Positions 15,388-22,296 of a stretch of 33,796 bases of DNA are shown here, piece by piece (within the stretch, counting starts at the first letter, position 1; every line of letters begins with the position of its first letter). The position numbers and the translations under genes are program-made. The stretch covers positions 1 to 33,796 of the forward strand of contig JACRDB010000167.1 in assembly GCA_016218725.1 (NCBI GenBank), read 5' to 3'. This DNA is from Deltaproteobacteria bacterium (GTDB lineage Bacteria; Myxococcota_A; Polyangia; Polyangiales; Ga0077539). The notes below the pieces were generated by a model that was not told the origin of the DNA, searched no databases, and saw nothing but the letters and a program-made list of their open reading frames with translations.

Positions 15388-17484
15388 CAGGAACAGCGTC
15401 AGCCGCAGCGAGGCCGTGAACGGCACGCCCGGCGTGAAGTGCACGTCCGTCACCGTGCCGAAGCGCTGGCCGTCCGCGGGGGCGTCGCACCGCGGCGCGC
15501 CGGGCGTGGTGCACTCGCTCCGGAGCCGCGAAGCGAAGCCGAACTGCGCCTCGCGCCAGGGCGTGTCCAGGAGGTTCTCGGCCTGGACGGCCACCTCCCA
15601 CCACCCCCGGCGGTAACCCGCCTGCGCGCTGAACACCGCGAAGCCCTGCGCCACCTGACGCCACGCAGGGTCCGCCGGGCGGTCCCCCACGGCCCGCAAT
15701 CGCAGGGACCCGAAGACCCCCGAAGGGTGCCGCCCCGCGATCCCCGCGGACACCATCAGCGTCGGCGCCAGGGCGATGGCGTCCTGGCCCGCGGGCGCCT
15801 CGGTGTACCTCGCCCGCACCACCGAGAGGTCCACGTCCGCGCGCAGCCACCGGGTGATCGCCCAGCGCGTCTCCGCCGTGACGCCCACGCGCCGCGTGGG
15901 GCCCCGAGGGTCCGTCTCGCCCGCGTCGCCCACCCACACCAGCTCGCTCTGCAGGTCCAGGCCCCAGGCCGAAATCGCCAGGTCCAGCCGGTCCCGTACC
16001 CTCGCCCGGAGCCCGAGCTCATAGCCCAAGCCCCGCGCTAGCGGCGTCACCGGGGTGCCCCGGAGCACCACCCCCCGCGCGTCGTTGGAGTGGAACCCCG
16101 AGCCGAAGTTGGCGTACAGCTCCAGCGCCCGTGAGGGCGCCAGCACCACCGTGGCCTTCGGGCTCACGATCCCCGCCGAGCGCACCCCCGAGCGGTCGTC
16201 CATCGCTCGCTCCGCGCGCGTGTCCTCCACCGCGAAATTGAACAGGTCCGCCCGCACCCCCGCGATCAAGCGCAGCCACCGCGTGGGCAGCACCTGCTCC
16301 TCGGCGAAGACCCCCAGGGCGCTCTGGCGCACCGTCGCGCGCGCGCGCGTCTCGTCCCTCGCGCGGCCCGGGGCCGTGTAGAGCGCGTTGTCAATGTCGT
16401 CCGCCCGGGCCTGGACGCCCGCGCTGGTCCGGAAGCGCCACGCCCCCGCCTGGTGCTGCGCGCGCCAGGCGCCCCGGAGGCCCACGGTGGTGCGCGCGTC
16501 GGTCTGCTCGATCATGTCCCCGCGCTCCGGGTCCTCCGCGAAGAACGTAAAATTCGAGAAGAGCGAGAAGCGGTACTGCACCGCGTACAAGAGCGCCTCG
16601 ACGGACGCCCCGGGCCCCAGCGCGCGCCGACCCTCCAACGAGAGCGCCCGCCGCTCGCTCTGGCCGCCCTCGCTCGGGTCCACGGCGTCAAAGCGCGAGA
16701 AGCCCGAGGAGGGATCGTCCGTGAGGCGGGAGGGCACCTGCCCCGAGGCCCTCCACGCGCCGTTGTACGCCATCGCCGTGAGGGTGAGCTCCGCCCGGTC
16801 CGACGGCGCCCAGGTCCAGCGCCCGACCACGTTCGTGCGGTTGTAGTCCAAGGGGATCACGAACGGTCCGTCGTTGTGGGACAGCTCCGCGGCCAGGTAG
16901 CCCCGGAGCGTGCCCTGCTCCGTCCGGGCGATGCCCAGGAGCCTCCCCTGGCCGTACATCCCCCCCTGGAGCGTGAGCGACGACGCCGGCACGCGCTGGA
17001 GGTACCGCAGGTTCACCGCCCCCGCCGTGGCAAAGTCCCCGTCCTCGGCGTGGTACGGCCCCTCGTGCACCTCCACCCGCTCCACCAGCTCCGGGATGAT
17101 GAAATTCGGGTCCGCGTAGCCCTGCCCGTGCCCGTGGGACACGTTGTTGAATGGCACTCCGTCCAGGGACAGCGCCAGGTCCGTCCCGTGGTCCGCGTCA
17201 AAGCCCCGAAGGAAATACTGGTTGGCCTTGCCGCCCCCCGCGTGCTGCACCACCAGGAGCCCCGGCGCCACCTCGAAGACATCCCCAGGACGAGACCTCG
17301 GTCGCAGCTCCAGGTCCCGCTGCCTCGCCTCGGTGTCCGACGCCACGGAGAAGCCCCGCTCCCCGCGCACCACCACCTCCGCGGGTGTCGGCTCCGCCGT
17401 AGGCGCAGGCGCTGGCTGCCCCCACGCCGCCGCCCCCCAGAGGAGCCACGCCGCGCACAGGAACCCCCTCGGAGCCCGACCCAT
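15382..17484 (-). CDS. TonB-dependent outer-membrane receptor
   Basis: 700 residues from an ATG at 17484. Residues 1-22 are a signal peptide ending at WGQ. A plug domain covers ~35-160: 'AEVVVRGER' is a possible TonB-box region, then 'LRGFDADHGTDLALSLDGVPFNNVSHGHGQGYADPNFIIPE' in pieces and 'VERVEVHEGPYHAEDGDFATAGAVNL', the standard plug signature. The rest is a 22-strand beta-barrel ending in a C-terminal strand (FTASLRLTLFLS). The His-rich HGHGQGY loop is distinctive. It is the last gene of the minus-strand block, 52 bases after the NicO-like transporter gene; the gap holds a hairpin and a site shared with the promoter region of that gene. Substrate is unknown; a nickel or cobalt chelate is plausible from the neighbour. 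Confidence 0.93.
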   Translation of the reverse strand: MGRAPRGFLCAAWLLWGAAAWGQPAPAPTAEPTPAEVVVRGERGFSVASDTEARQRDLELRPRSRPGDVFEVAPGLLVVQHAGGGKANQYFLRGFDADHGTDLALSLDGVPFNNVSHGHGQGYADPNFIIPELVERVEVHEGPYHAEDGDFATAGAVNLRYLQRVPASSLTLQGGMYGQGRLLGIARTEQGTLRGYLAAELSHNDGPFVIPLDYNRTNVVGRWTWAPSDRAELTLTAMAYNGAWRASGQVPSRLTDDPSSGFSRFDAVDPSEGGQSERRALSLEGRRALGPGASVEALLYAVQYRFSLFSNFTFFAEDPERGDMIEQTDARTTVGLRGAWRAQHQAGAWRFRTSAGVQARADDIDNALYTAPGRARDETRARATVRQSALGVFAEEQVLPTRWLRLIAGVRADLFNFAVEDTRAERAMDDRSGVRSAGIVSPKATVVLAPSRALELYANFGSGFHSNDARGVVLRGTPVTPLARGLGYELGLRARVRDRLDLAISAWGLDLQSELVWVGDAGETDPRGPTRRVGVTAETRWAITRWLRADVDLSVVRARYTEAPAGQDAIALAPTLMVSAGIAGRHPSGVFGSLRLRAVGDRPADPAWRQVAQGFAVFSAQAGYRRGWWEVAVQAENLLDTPWREAQFGFASRLRSECTTPGAPRCDAPADGQRFGTVTDVHFTPGVPFTASLRLTLFLS

Positions 17485-17494
17485 GCCCGCGAGG

Positions 17495-17534
17495 GTAGCA
17501 CCCCTTCGTGCTACGAAACCAAAAATCGTGACAC
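17495..17534 (-). promoter_or_regulatory. palindromic site and hairpin upstream of the TonB-dependent receptor
   Basis: Two overlapping symmetric elements lie here. GTAGCAC (17495-17501) and GTGCTAC (17508-17514) make a perfect 7-bp hairpin around a 6-base centre. From 17508, GTGCTACG-N11-CGTGACAC, with an A-rich second half of the spacer, resembles the site at 18205-18233. It begins 24 bases before the start codon. Likely an operator overlapping a promoter, or a leader hairpin. Confidence 0.5.
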
Positions 17535-17536
17535 GC

Positions 17537-18184
17537 TCAGGAGCCCAGGTGGTCCACCACCCAATAGGACCCGACCACCACGGACAGCACCCCGACGCCC
17601 AGGTGCAGGGCCTGCTCGACGCGCCGGGCGCGGGAGGCCACCAGCTGCGCGAGGCTCCCCACGGCCAGCATGGACGCCATGACCCCGGCGCCGAAGAGCA
17701 CCACCGCCAGGGCCGTCAAGGCCACCCGGCCCTGGAGCGCCACCGGGAGCAGCAGCACCAGGCCCCGCACGCCCGAGAGCCCGAAGACCGCGCCGGCGAT
17801 GGCCGCCAGGCCCCCCACGTCCGCCACGGGCCCGGGCCCGTGACGGTGCCCCCCGTGGCGGTGCTCCCCGGGACGGCGCCCCTGAAACGCGTGGGCGTCA
17901 GTGTCTACGTCCCGGGCGGCGCCCACGGTCCAGGCCCCGAGGGCGATGAGCGCCACGCCGCCCACCAGCTCCAGCGCCGCCTCCCACCGCGCAGGGATCA
18001 CCACGCCCAGCGCCGAGGCTCCCAGGGCACACACCGCGAGCACCAGGGCATGCCCCGCCCCGAAGCGCAGGCTCAGCCCCACGGCCTCCCGCGGGCCCCC
18101 GCGGGCCGCCAGGGCCCCGATGGCCAGGCAGTGGTCGGGCCCCACCCCGTGCACGAGGCCCCACGCAAACAGCGACAACAACAT
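17537..18184 (-). CDS. NicO/RcnA-like nickel-cobalt transporter
   Basis: About 215 residues from an ATG at 18184; ATG at 18241 would give 19 more residues but places a soluble segment before TM1 and includes the candidate operator, so the inner start is preferred. Six predicted membrane segments. TM1 carries 'HGVGPDHCLAIGAL', an HX4DH motif typical of Ni/Co transporters, and a second His is in 'RFGAGHALVLAV'. A cytoplasmic or periplasmic loop is His-rich (EHRHGGHRHGPGP), which suits metal binding. Direction of transport is not certain: RcnA relatives export, others import. Because a TonB-dependent receptor follows in the same direction under a similar site, uptake of Ni or Co is more likely. 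The metal specificity is inference. Confidence 0.82.
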   Translation of the reverse strand: MLLSLFAWGLVHGVGPDHCLAIGALAARGGPREAVGLSLRFGAGHALVLAVCALGASALGVVIPARWEAALELVGGVALIALGAWTVGAARDVDTDAHAFQGRRPGEHRHGGHRHGPGPVADVGGLAAIAGAVFGLSGVRGLVLLLPVALQGRVALTALAVVLFGAGVMASMLAVGSLAQLVASRARRVEQALHLGVGVLSVVVGSYWVVDHLGS

Positions 18185-18204
18185 CCAGCCCACGACCCCC
18201 GAGT

Positions 18205-18233
18205 GGTAACACGGTCGGAAAAAACGTGCTACC
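18205..18233 (-). promoter_or_regulatory. palindromic site upstream of the NicO-like gene
   Basis: On the minus strand GGTAGCACG-N11-CGTGTTACC is an inverted repeat with one mismatch per half; the spacer starts with six T. It begins 21 bases before the ATG at 18184 and overlaps the stop codon of the histidine kinase gene. The same layout (CACG, T-rich 6-mer, 5 bases, CGT-x-x-x-AC) is seen upstream of the receptor gene, suggesting one regulator for both. Confidence 0.5.
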
Positions 18234-19521
18234 CGGGCCACCAGAGGTCCACCCGCGTGCCGCCGCCAGGGGCCTCGGCCAGGGTGATCGTGCCTTCGTG
18301 GCGCTCGACGATCCTGCGGGTGATGGCCAGCCCCAACCCCACGCCCCCGGAGCCCTGGCTGTGCCCGGCCTCCAGGCGCCCGAAGGGCTCCAGCACCTTC
18401 TCTCGGTAGTCCACCGGGATCCCCGGGCCGTCGTCGTCGATCTGCACCAGCACCCCGCCGCGCGAGGGTTCCACTCGCAGCACCACCTGCGTGCGCGCGA
18501 ACCGCGCCGCGTTTCGCAGCACGTTCTCCACCGCCCGGAGGAAATACCGCGGGTGCACCCGGGCCGTCACCGCCTCCTCTGGGGCCTCCAGCAGCACCTC
18601 CACCCCGGCCCGCGCCTCCGCCTGGCGGAGCTCCACCAACGGCTCCAGCGCGTCCTGCACGCCCAGCTCCGCGCGCTCGGGCACCAGGGCGTCGGCCTCG
18701 ACCCAGTTCACAAGCTCCTGGGCCAGCTCGCTCAGCTCGTCCAGGTCGTCCTGCATCGCCGCGATCCGCCGCTGGCGCCCGTCCCCCTCCAACGACGCCC
18801 GCAAGAGCTCCAGGTTGAGCCGTAGCCTCGCCAGCGGCGTACCAAGCTCATGGGACACCGCCTGCAAGAGCTGCTCGCGGCCCTCCAGGAGCTGCTTGAG
18901 CCTCCTGGCCATACGGTTGATCCCGCTGGCCAGACGCCCCACCCCGTCGCCCACCCCCTCGGCCCGAAGCTGCGTGTCCAGCCTCCCGCGCGCGAGCTCC
19001 TCCACCCCCTGCTCGAGCCTCCGCAGGCGCCGCGCCAGAGGCACCGCCACCATCGCCCCGGAGAGCACGCTCACCAGAAACACAAACAACAACGGCAGCT
19101 CTACCCTCGGCCTCACTCGCCTCGGCGGCCCCGCAGGGCCCGCCATCAGGTATTGCCGTTCACCACGTAGGGGGATGTAGGCCCTGGGCGGCGCCGGGGG
19201 CTGGGCGAACACCAGCTCGCCGGGGTGCAGCAGCGGTTGGAGCTCCCGGGGGACCTCCTCGCGGGGGATGAGCGCGACCTCGCCGCGGAGCTCCCCGCGG
19301 CGGCGGGCCAGGGCCCTGGGGCGCTCGCTCTCCGGGAGGCGCTCCAGGTCCATGGCGAGGGCCTCGGCGCGGCGAAGGCCCCGGGGCAACGCCACGGGCG
19401 GTCCCGGTGGGGGTCCCGGCGGGGGTCCCTGCGGAACCAGGAGCACGAACAGCAGCGCGCCGGATACGAGCGCGGCGAAGCCCACGGAGAGGGCCACCCG
19501 GAGGTAGATCCCCGCGGTCAC
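18229..19521 (-). CDS. sensor histidine kinase
   Basis: 430 residues from a GTG at 19521 that overlaps the response regulator stop codon (GTGA). TM1 (~8-30) is followed by a Pro/Gly-rich segment (QGPPPGPPPGPP) and a periplasmic sensor part to ~140, then TM2 and a HAMP domain (ARRLRRLEQGVEELARGRLD). The dimerisation helix has the phospho-acceptor H224 in 'AVSHELGTPLARLR'. The ATP-binding domain shows the N box (ENVLRNAARFA), G1 (DDDGPGIP) and G2 (GGVGLGLAI). All catalytic motifs are intact. It should phosphorylate the regulator encoded directly upstream. The signal is unknown; its operon neighbours suggest an envelope or phosphate/polyphosphate-related cue. Confidence 0.95.
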   Translation of the reverse strand: MTAGIYLRVALSVGFAALVSGALLFVLLVPQGPPPGPPPGPPVALPRGLRRAEALAMDLERLPESERPRALARRRGELRGEVALIPREEVPRELQPLLHPGELVFAQPPAPPRAYIPLRGERQYLMAGPAGPPRRVRPRVELPLLFVFLVSVLSGAMVAVPLARRLRRLEQGVEELARGRLDTQLRAEGVGDGVGRLASGINRMARRLKQLLEGREQLLQAVSHELGTPLARLRLNLELLRASLEGDGRQRRIAAMQDDLDELSELAQELVNWVEADALVPERAELGVQDALEPLVELRQAEARAGVEVLLEAPEEAVTARVHPRYFLRAVENVLRNAARFARTQVVLRVEPSRGGVLVQIDDDGPGIPVDYREKVLEPFGRLEAGHSQGSGGVGLGLAITRRIVERHEGTITLAEAPGGGTRVDLWWPG

Positions 19522-20228
19522 GGACGCACCAGGAGGTACCCGCTCCCTCGCACGCTCTTCAGGTCCCTCGGGTCCATGCCCGCGCCCTGGAGCTTGCGCC
19601 GTAGCCGTGAAACATGGACGTCCATCCCGCGGTCCAGGCCGTCATACCGGCCGCCGCGTACGGCGCTGTAGAGCTCGTCCCGGGTGACCACCTCACCCGC
19701 GCGGCTGGCCAGCACCCACAGCACGTCGAACTCTACGCCCGTGAGCCCCGCGTCGCGGCCGGACACCGTGGCCTCCCGGCGGGCCTTGCTCACCCGCAGG
19801 CTACCTACATCTACCACCACCGCATGCGTGACGGCCTCCGGGTCGTCGCCGTCCAGGCGACGGAGAAGACTCCGGATGCGCGCCAGGAGCACCCTGGGGT
19901 CCGCGGGCTTGGTGACGTAGTCGTCGGCGCCGAACTCCAGGCCCAGCACCTGGTCCACCTCGGCGGTGCGGGCCGTGAGCATCACGATCCCGCCCGTGTA
20001 GCGCCCGCGGACGGCGCGGCACACCTGCATCCCGTCCACGCCGGGGAGCTGCAGGTCCAGGAGCACCAGCCTCGGGCGGCGCAAGAGGATCCTCGCCGCG
20101 GCGTGGTCGCCCGAGGGCTCGATCTCCGTGCTGTAGCCCGAGCCCCGGAGGTACTCCGCCAGGAGCTCCGCCAGGCGGTGGTCGTCCTCCACGATGAGGA
20201 TGTCCAGCGCGCCGGCGGGGGGTGTCAC
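19518..20228 (-). CDS. OmpR/PhoB-type response regulator
   Basis: 236 residues from a GTG at 20228; the start overlaps the stop codon of the DUF2490-like gene by four bases (GTGA), confirming coupling. The receiver domain begins 'ILIVEDDHRLAELL' with acidic pocket residues and D58 in 'LVLLDLQLPGVDG' as phosphorylation site; T in 'VMLTAR' and K in 'DDYVTKP' complete it. The C-terminal winged helix ends 'VDVHVSRLRRKL...KSVRGSGYLLVRP'-like, typical of OmpR DNA-binding domains. It likely controls its own operon; no direct-repeat box was identified with confidence. Confidence 0.95.
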   Translation of the reverse strand: MTPPAGALDILIVEDDHRLAELLAEYLRGSGYSTEIEPSGDHAAARILLRRPRLVLLDLQLPGVDGMQVCRAVRGRYTGGIVMLTARTAEVDQVLGLEFGADDYVTKPADPRVLLARIRSLLRRLDGDDPEAVTHAVVVDVGSLRVSKARREATVSGRDAGLTGVEFDVLWVLASRAGEVVTRDELYSAVRGGRYDGLDRGMDVHVSRLRRKLQGAGMDPRDLKSVRGSGYLLVRP

Positions 20229-20902
20229 CGCGAGGGCCTCCGACGCAGCTCCGGGCTCCACCGGAGCGAGACCTCTACGACGTTGCGGTAGGGGTAGTCC
20301 GGGCCCACCCGGAACTCGCGCATGTACGACAGGTCCACGCGCCAGGCCTCCCACCGCGCGAAGAGCCCCGCCTCCACCCGCACGCGGTCATGGCGGGCGC
20401 CGCCGTCCAGTCGCAGGAACTCCTCGACGGACACCTGCACCCCGAGGGGGCGCCGGAAGGCCCAGCTCCCGCTCACGCGGTTGCGCCAGTAGAGGTACGC
20501 GTTGGGCTCCCGGTCCGCGCCGGTGGAATCCGTCACGACCCGGTATTGTACCCTGGAGCGGGCCCCGAGCTCGAAGCGCCCTCGGTCCAGGTCCAGCATG
20601 GCCTGACCGTAGACCTGGTTGCCCGTCTCCGAGGGGTCGTCGCCGTTGCTGTAGAACAGGAACCGGTAGCCCCCCCCGACGCGCAGGGGGCGCCACACCC
20701 GGTAATCCACGGACACCTGCGGGAGCTCGCGCACCCGGCCCTGGAAATCAAAGCGCAGGAGGTTCTGCACATCGATCCGTAGCCGGGGCAGGGGCGCGAG
20801 CCTCACGCCCAGCTCGGTCCATAGCTCGAAGGTCTCCGTCGCCTGGGCGCTCGTCCCCGCCAGGAGGAGCGCCAGGGCCGCCGCGGCGGGGCTGGCGCGC
20901 AC
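20225..20902 (-). CDS. DUF2490-like outer-membrane beta-barrel protein
   Basis: 225 residues from a GTG at 20902, one base after the DUF4956 stop codon. The signal peptide ends about residue 21 (SAQAT). The mature protein is made of alternating amphipathic strands with many Arg/Tyr/Trp, for example 'FELWTELGVRLAPLPRLRIDVQ', 'WRPLRVGGGYRFLFY' and 'AWRVDLSYMREFRV', as in DUF2490 barrels. No enzymatic motif. It may be a small barrel linked to the product or partner of the VTC/DUF4956 proteins. Confidence 0.75.
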   Translation of the reverse strand: MRASPAAAALALLLAGTSAQATETFELWTELGVRLAPLPRLRIDVQNLLRFDFQGRVRELPQVSVDYRVWRPLRVGGGYRFLFYSNGDDPSETGNQVYGQAMLDLDRGRFELGARSRVQYRVVTDSTGADREPNAYLYWRNRVSGSWAFRRPLGVQVSVEEFLRLDGGARHDRVRVEAGLFARWEAWRVDLSYMREFRVGPDYPYRNVVEVSLRWSPELRRRPSR

Positions 20903-20903
20903 C

Positions 20904-21530
20904 CTACGCGCTCCCGGGGGTGTGGCCGGGCGAGAAGGCCGTGAGCTCCACGGTGTCCTTCAAGAGGTCAATCCTCGCCAGGTCCACGCGCTGGATGTTC
21001 ACCCCGAGGCGCGTGGACAGGTCCGAGAGGAGCTCCTGGCGGCGCCCCGGGGCGATCAGGTCCACGCGGTCGTAGAGGACGGTGTGGGCGATCTCCGGGC
21101 GGCTCCAGTGGGCGCTGTCCAGGGCGAAGGTCGCGAGGAACACGGCCCCGTTGGCGGCCAGCACCTCCGCGACGCTGATCCCGCGGTTGGCCGTGCCGTT
21201 CACGATCCCCACGCCGATCGCCACGAAGAGGTACGTGAGCTCCCGCGTGCTGATCGCCTCGGTGCGATACCGCAGGATCCCGAAGACCGCGAAGAGCCCG
21301 AGGCCCATCCCGACGTCCATGGGCACCTTGCGGAGCAGGAAGCACAGGATGAACGTCAGCACGTTGAGCGCGGAGAAGGTGAACAGGTACTCCCCCCGCC
21401 CGTGGCGCCGACGGTACACCCCCCAGACGATCGCCACCAGGGTCAGGAGGTCCACCAGGAGCCGGAGGAGGAGCCGGGTGAGCCCCTCGCGGTCGAAGAA
21501 CTCGTCGCTACCGAAGATCGTGTGCATCAT
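20904..21530 (-). CDS. DUF4956 membrane protein
   Basis: 208 residues. Four likely membrane segments lie between ~20 and ~150: 'LLVDLLTLVAIVWGVY', 'YLFTFSALNVLTFILCFLL', 'MGLGLFAVFGILRYRTEAIS' and 'ELTYLFVAIGVGIVNG'. 'FGILRYRTEAISTRELTYLF' is the family's core motif. A ~60-residue soluble C-terminal domain follows. DUF4956 proteins are often encoded next to VTC-domain polyphosphate polymerases, as here, where the two genes overlap by 23 bases. The function is not known; a membrane partner that guides or exports the polymer is plausible. Confidence 0.9.
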   Translation of the reverse strand: MMHTIFGSDEFFDREGLTRLLLRLLVDLLTLVAIVWGVYRRRHGRGEYLFTFSALNVLTFILCFLLRKVPMDVGMGLGLFAVFGILRYRTEAISTRELTYLFVAIGVGIVNGTANRGISVAEVLAANGAVFLATFALDSAHWSRPEIAHTVLYDRVDLIAPGRRQELLSDLSTRLGVNIQRVDLARIDLLKDTVELTAFSPGHTPGSA

Positions 21531-22296
21531 TCATCGCTCGGATCGTCCGGAGGTTGGCGTGGAAGGCGTTGTCCCTCACGCCCTCTACGCAGAGGGCGAC
21601 GGCGGCGCAGTATTTGCTCATGCTCATGGCCCTGGCGCGGTGCGCGTGGAGCGCGCGCATGATCGGGGTCTGGCGGTCCAGCCGGGGCTGCTTGACCTCC
21701 ACGATGGCCACGCCGTGGAGGGCCACCAGGCGCTCCGGGTGGGCGCTGGGGAAGAGCTCCAGGGCCAGGTCCACGGTGACGCGCTCGCACACCTCCAGGC
21801 CGAGGAGCGTCAGGCGCTGGAACCACGTCTCGGCCACCGGGCGGAGGCTCCCGGCGACCGAGGGCGCCACCCGGGCGAGGCGGTCATGGTCCTCGGGGTG
21901 GAGCTCTCCGTCGAGGAACTCCCGGCGCCAGCGGGTCTTGGCGGTGGAGTCCCGGGCGCCCTTGAGCTTGACCTCCAGGAACGACACCTGGCGCTCCAGG
22001 TAGTGGCGTACGCGCACTTTACAGCGACGACGCCGCCCCCGGCGGTGGTCGTGGTAGGACGTGAGCTCCGGGGTGTCGAAGTACTTCGTGCGGTAGGTGG
22101 CCACGGGCCGCCCCCCGGCGCGGAGCACGGCGTACTCCCGCGGGCAGGCTTCGAGCACGGCCAGGAGGCGCTCCGCCGGGAGGCAGAACTTGGCGTCGTT
22201 GCGCTGCAGGAGCTGCCGCGCCTGGAGGAGCTCCGGGGTGACCTCGGGCCGGGGCTCCATGCGCTCGGACAGCACCGCGGCGAGGGGGGCGCTCAC
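21508..22296 (-). CDS. VTC-domain polyphosphate polymerase-like protein
   Basis: 262 residues from a GTG that overlaps the dikinase-like gene by four bases. Features of the VTC4-type triphosphate tunnel fold: 'NDAKFCLPAERLLAVL' at the start, the strand 'TYRTKYFDTPEL', the basic strand 'RRRCKVRVRHY', 'FLEVKLKG' with the metal-binding Glu, and 'VAIVEVKQPR' with a second conserved Glu-Lys. In yeast VTC4 this fold makes polyphosphate from ATP. No membrane segment is present, so the soluble enzyme likely works with DUF4956 at the membrane. Known bacterial clusters often include a CotH-like kinase; here an unusual dikinase-like lipoprotein stands in that place. Confidence 0.9.
   Translation of the reverse strand: MSAPLAAVLSERMEPRPEVTPELLQARQLLQRNDAKFCLPAERLLAVLEACPREYAVLRAGGRPVATYRTKYFDTPELTSYHDHRRGRRRRCKVRVRHYLERQVSFLEVKLKGARDSTAKTRWRREFLDGELHPEDHDRLARVAPSVAGSLRPVAETWFQRLTLLGLEVCERVTVDLALELFPSAHPERLVALHGVAIVEVKQPRLDRQTPIMRALHAHRARAMSMSKYCAAVALCVEGVRDNAFHANLRTIRAMNDAHDLR

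Noticed and set aside
18185..18241. N-terminal extension of the NicO-like gene from ATG 18241
   Set aside because: It would add 19 residues with an Arg/Phe/Cys-rich stretch before TM1 and put the palindromic site inside the coding region; the distance to the site fits the ATG at 18184 better.
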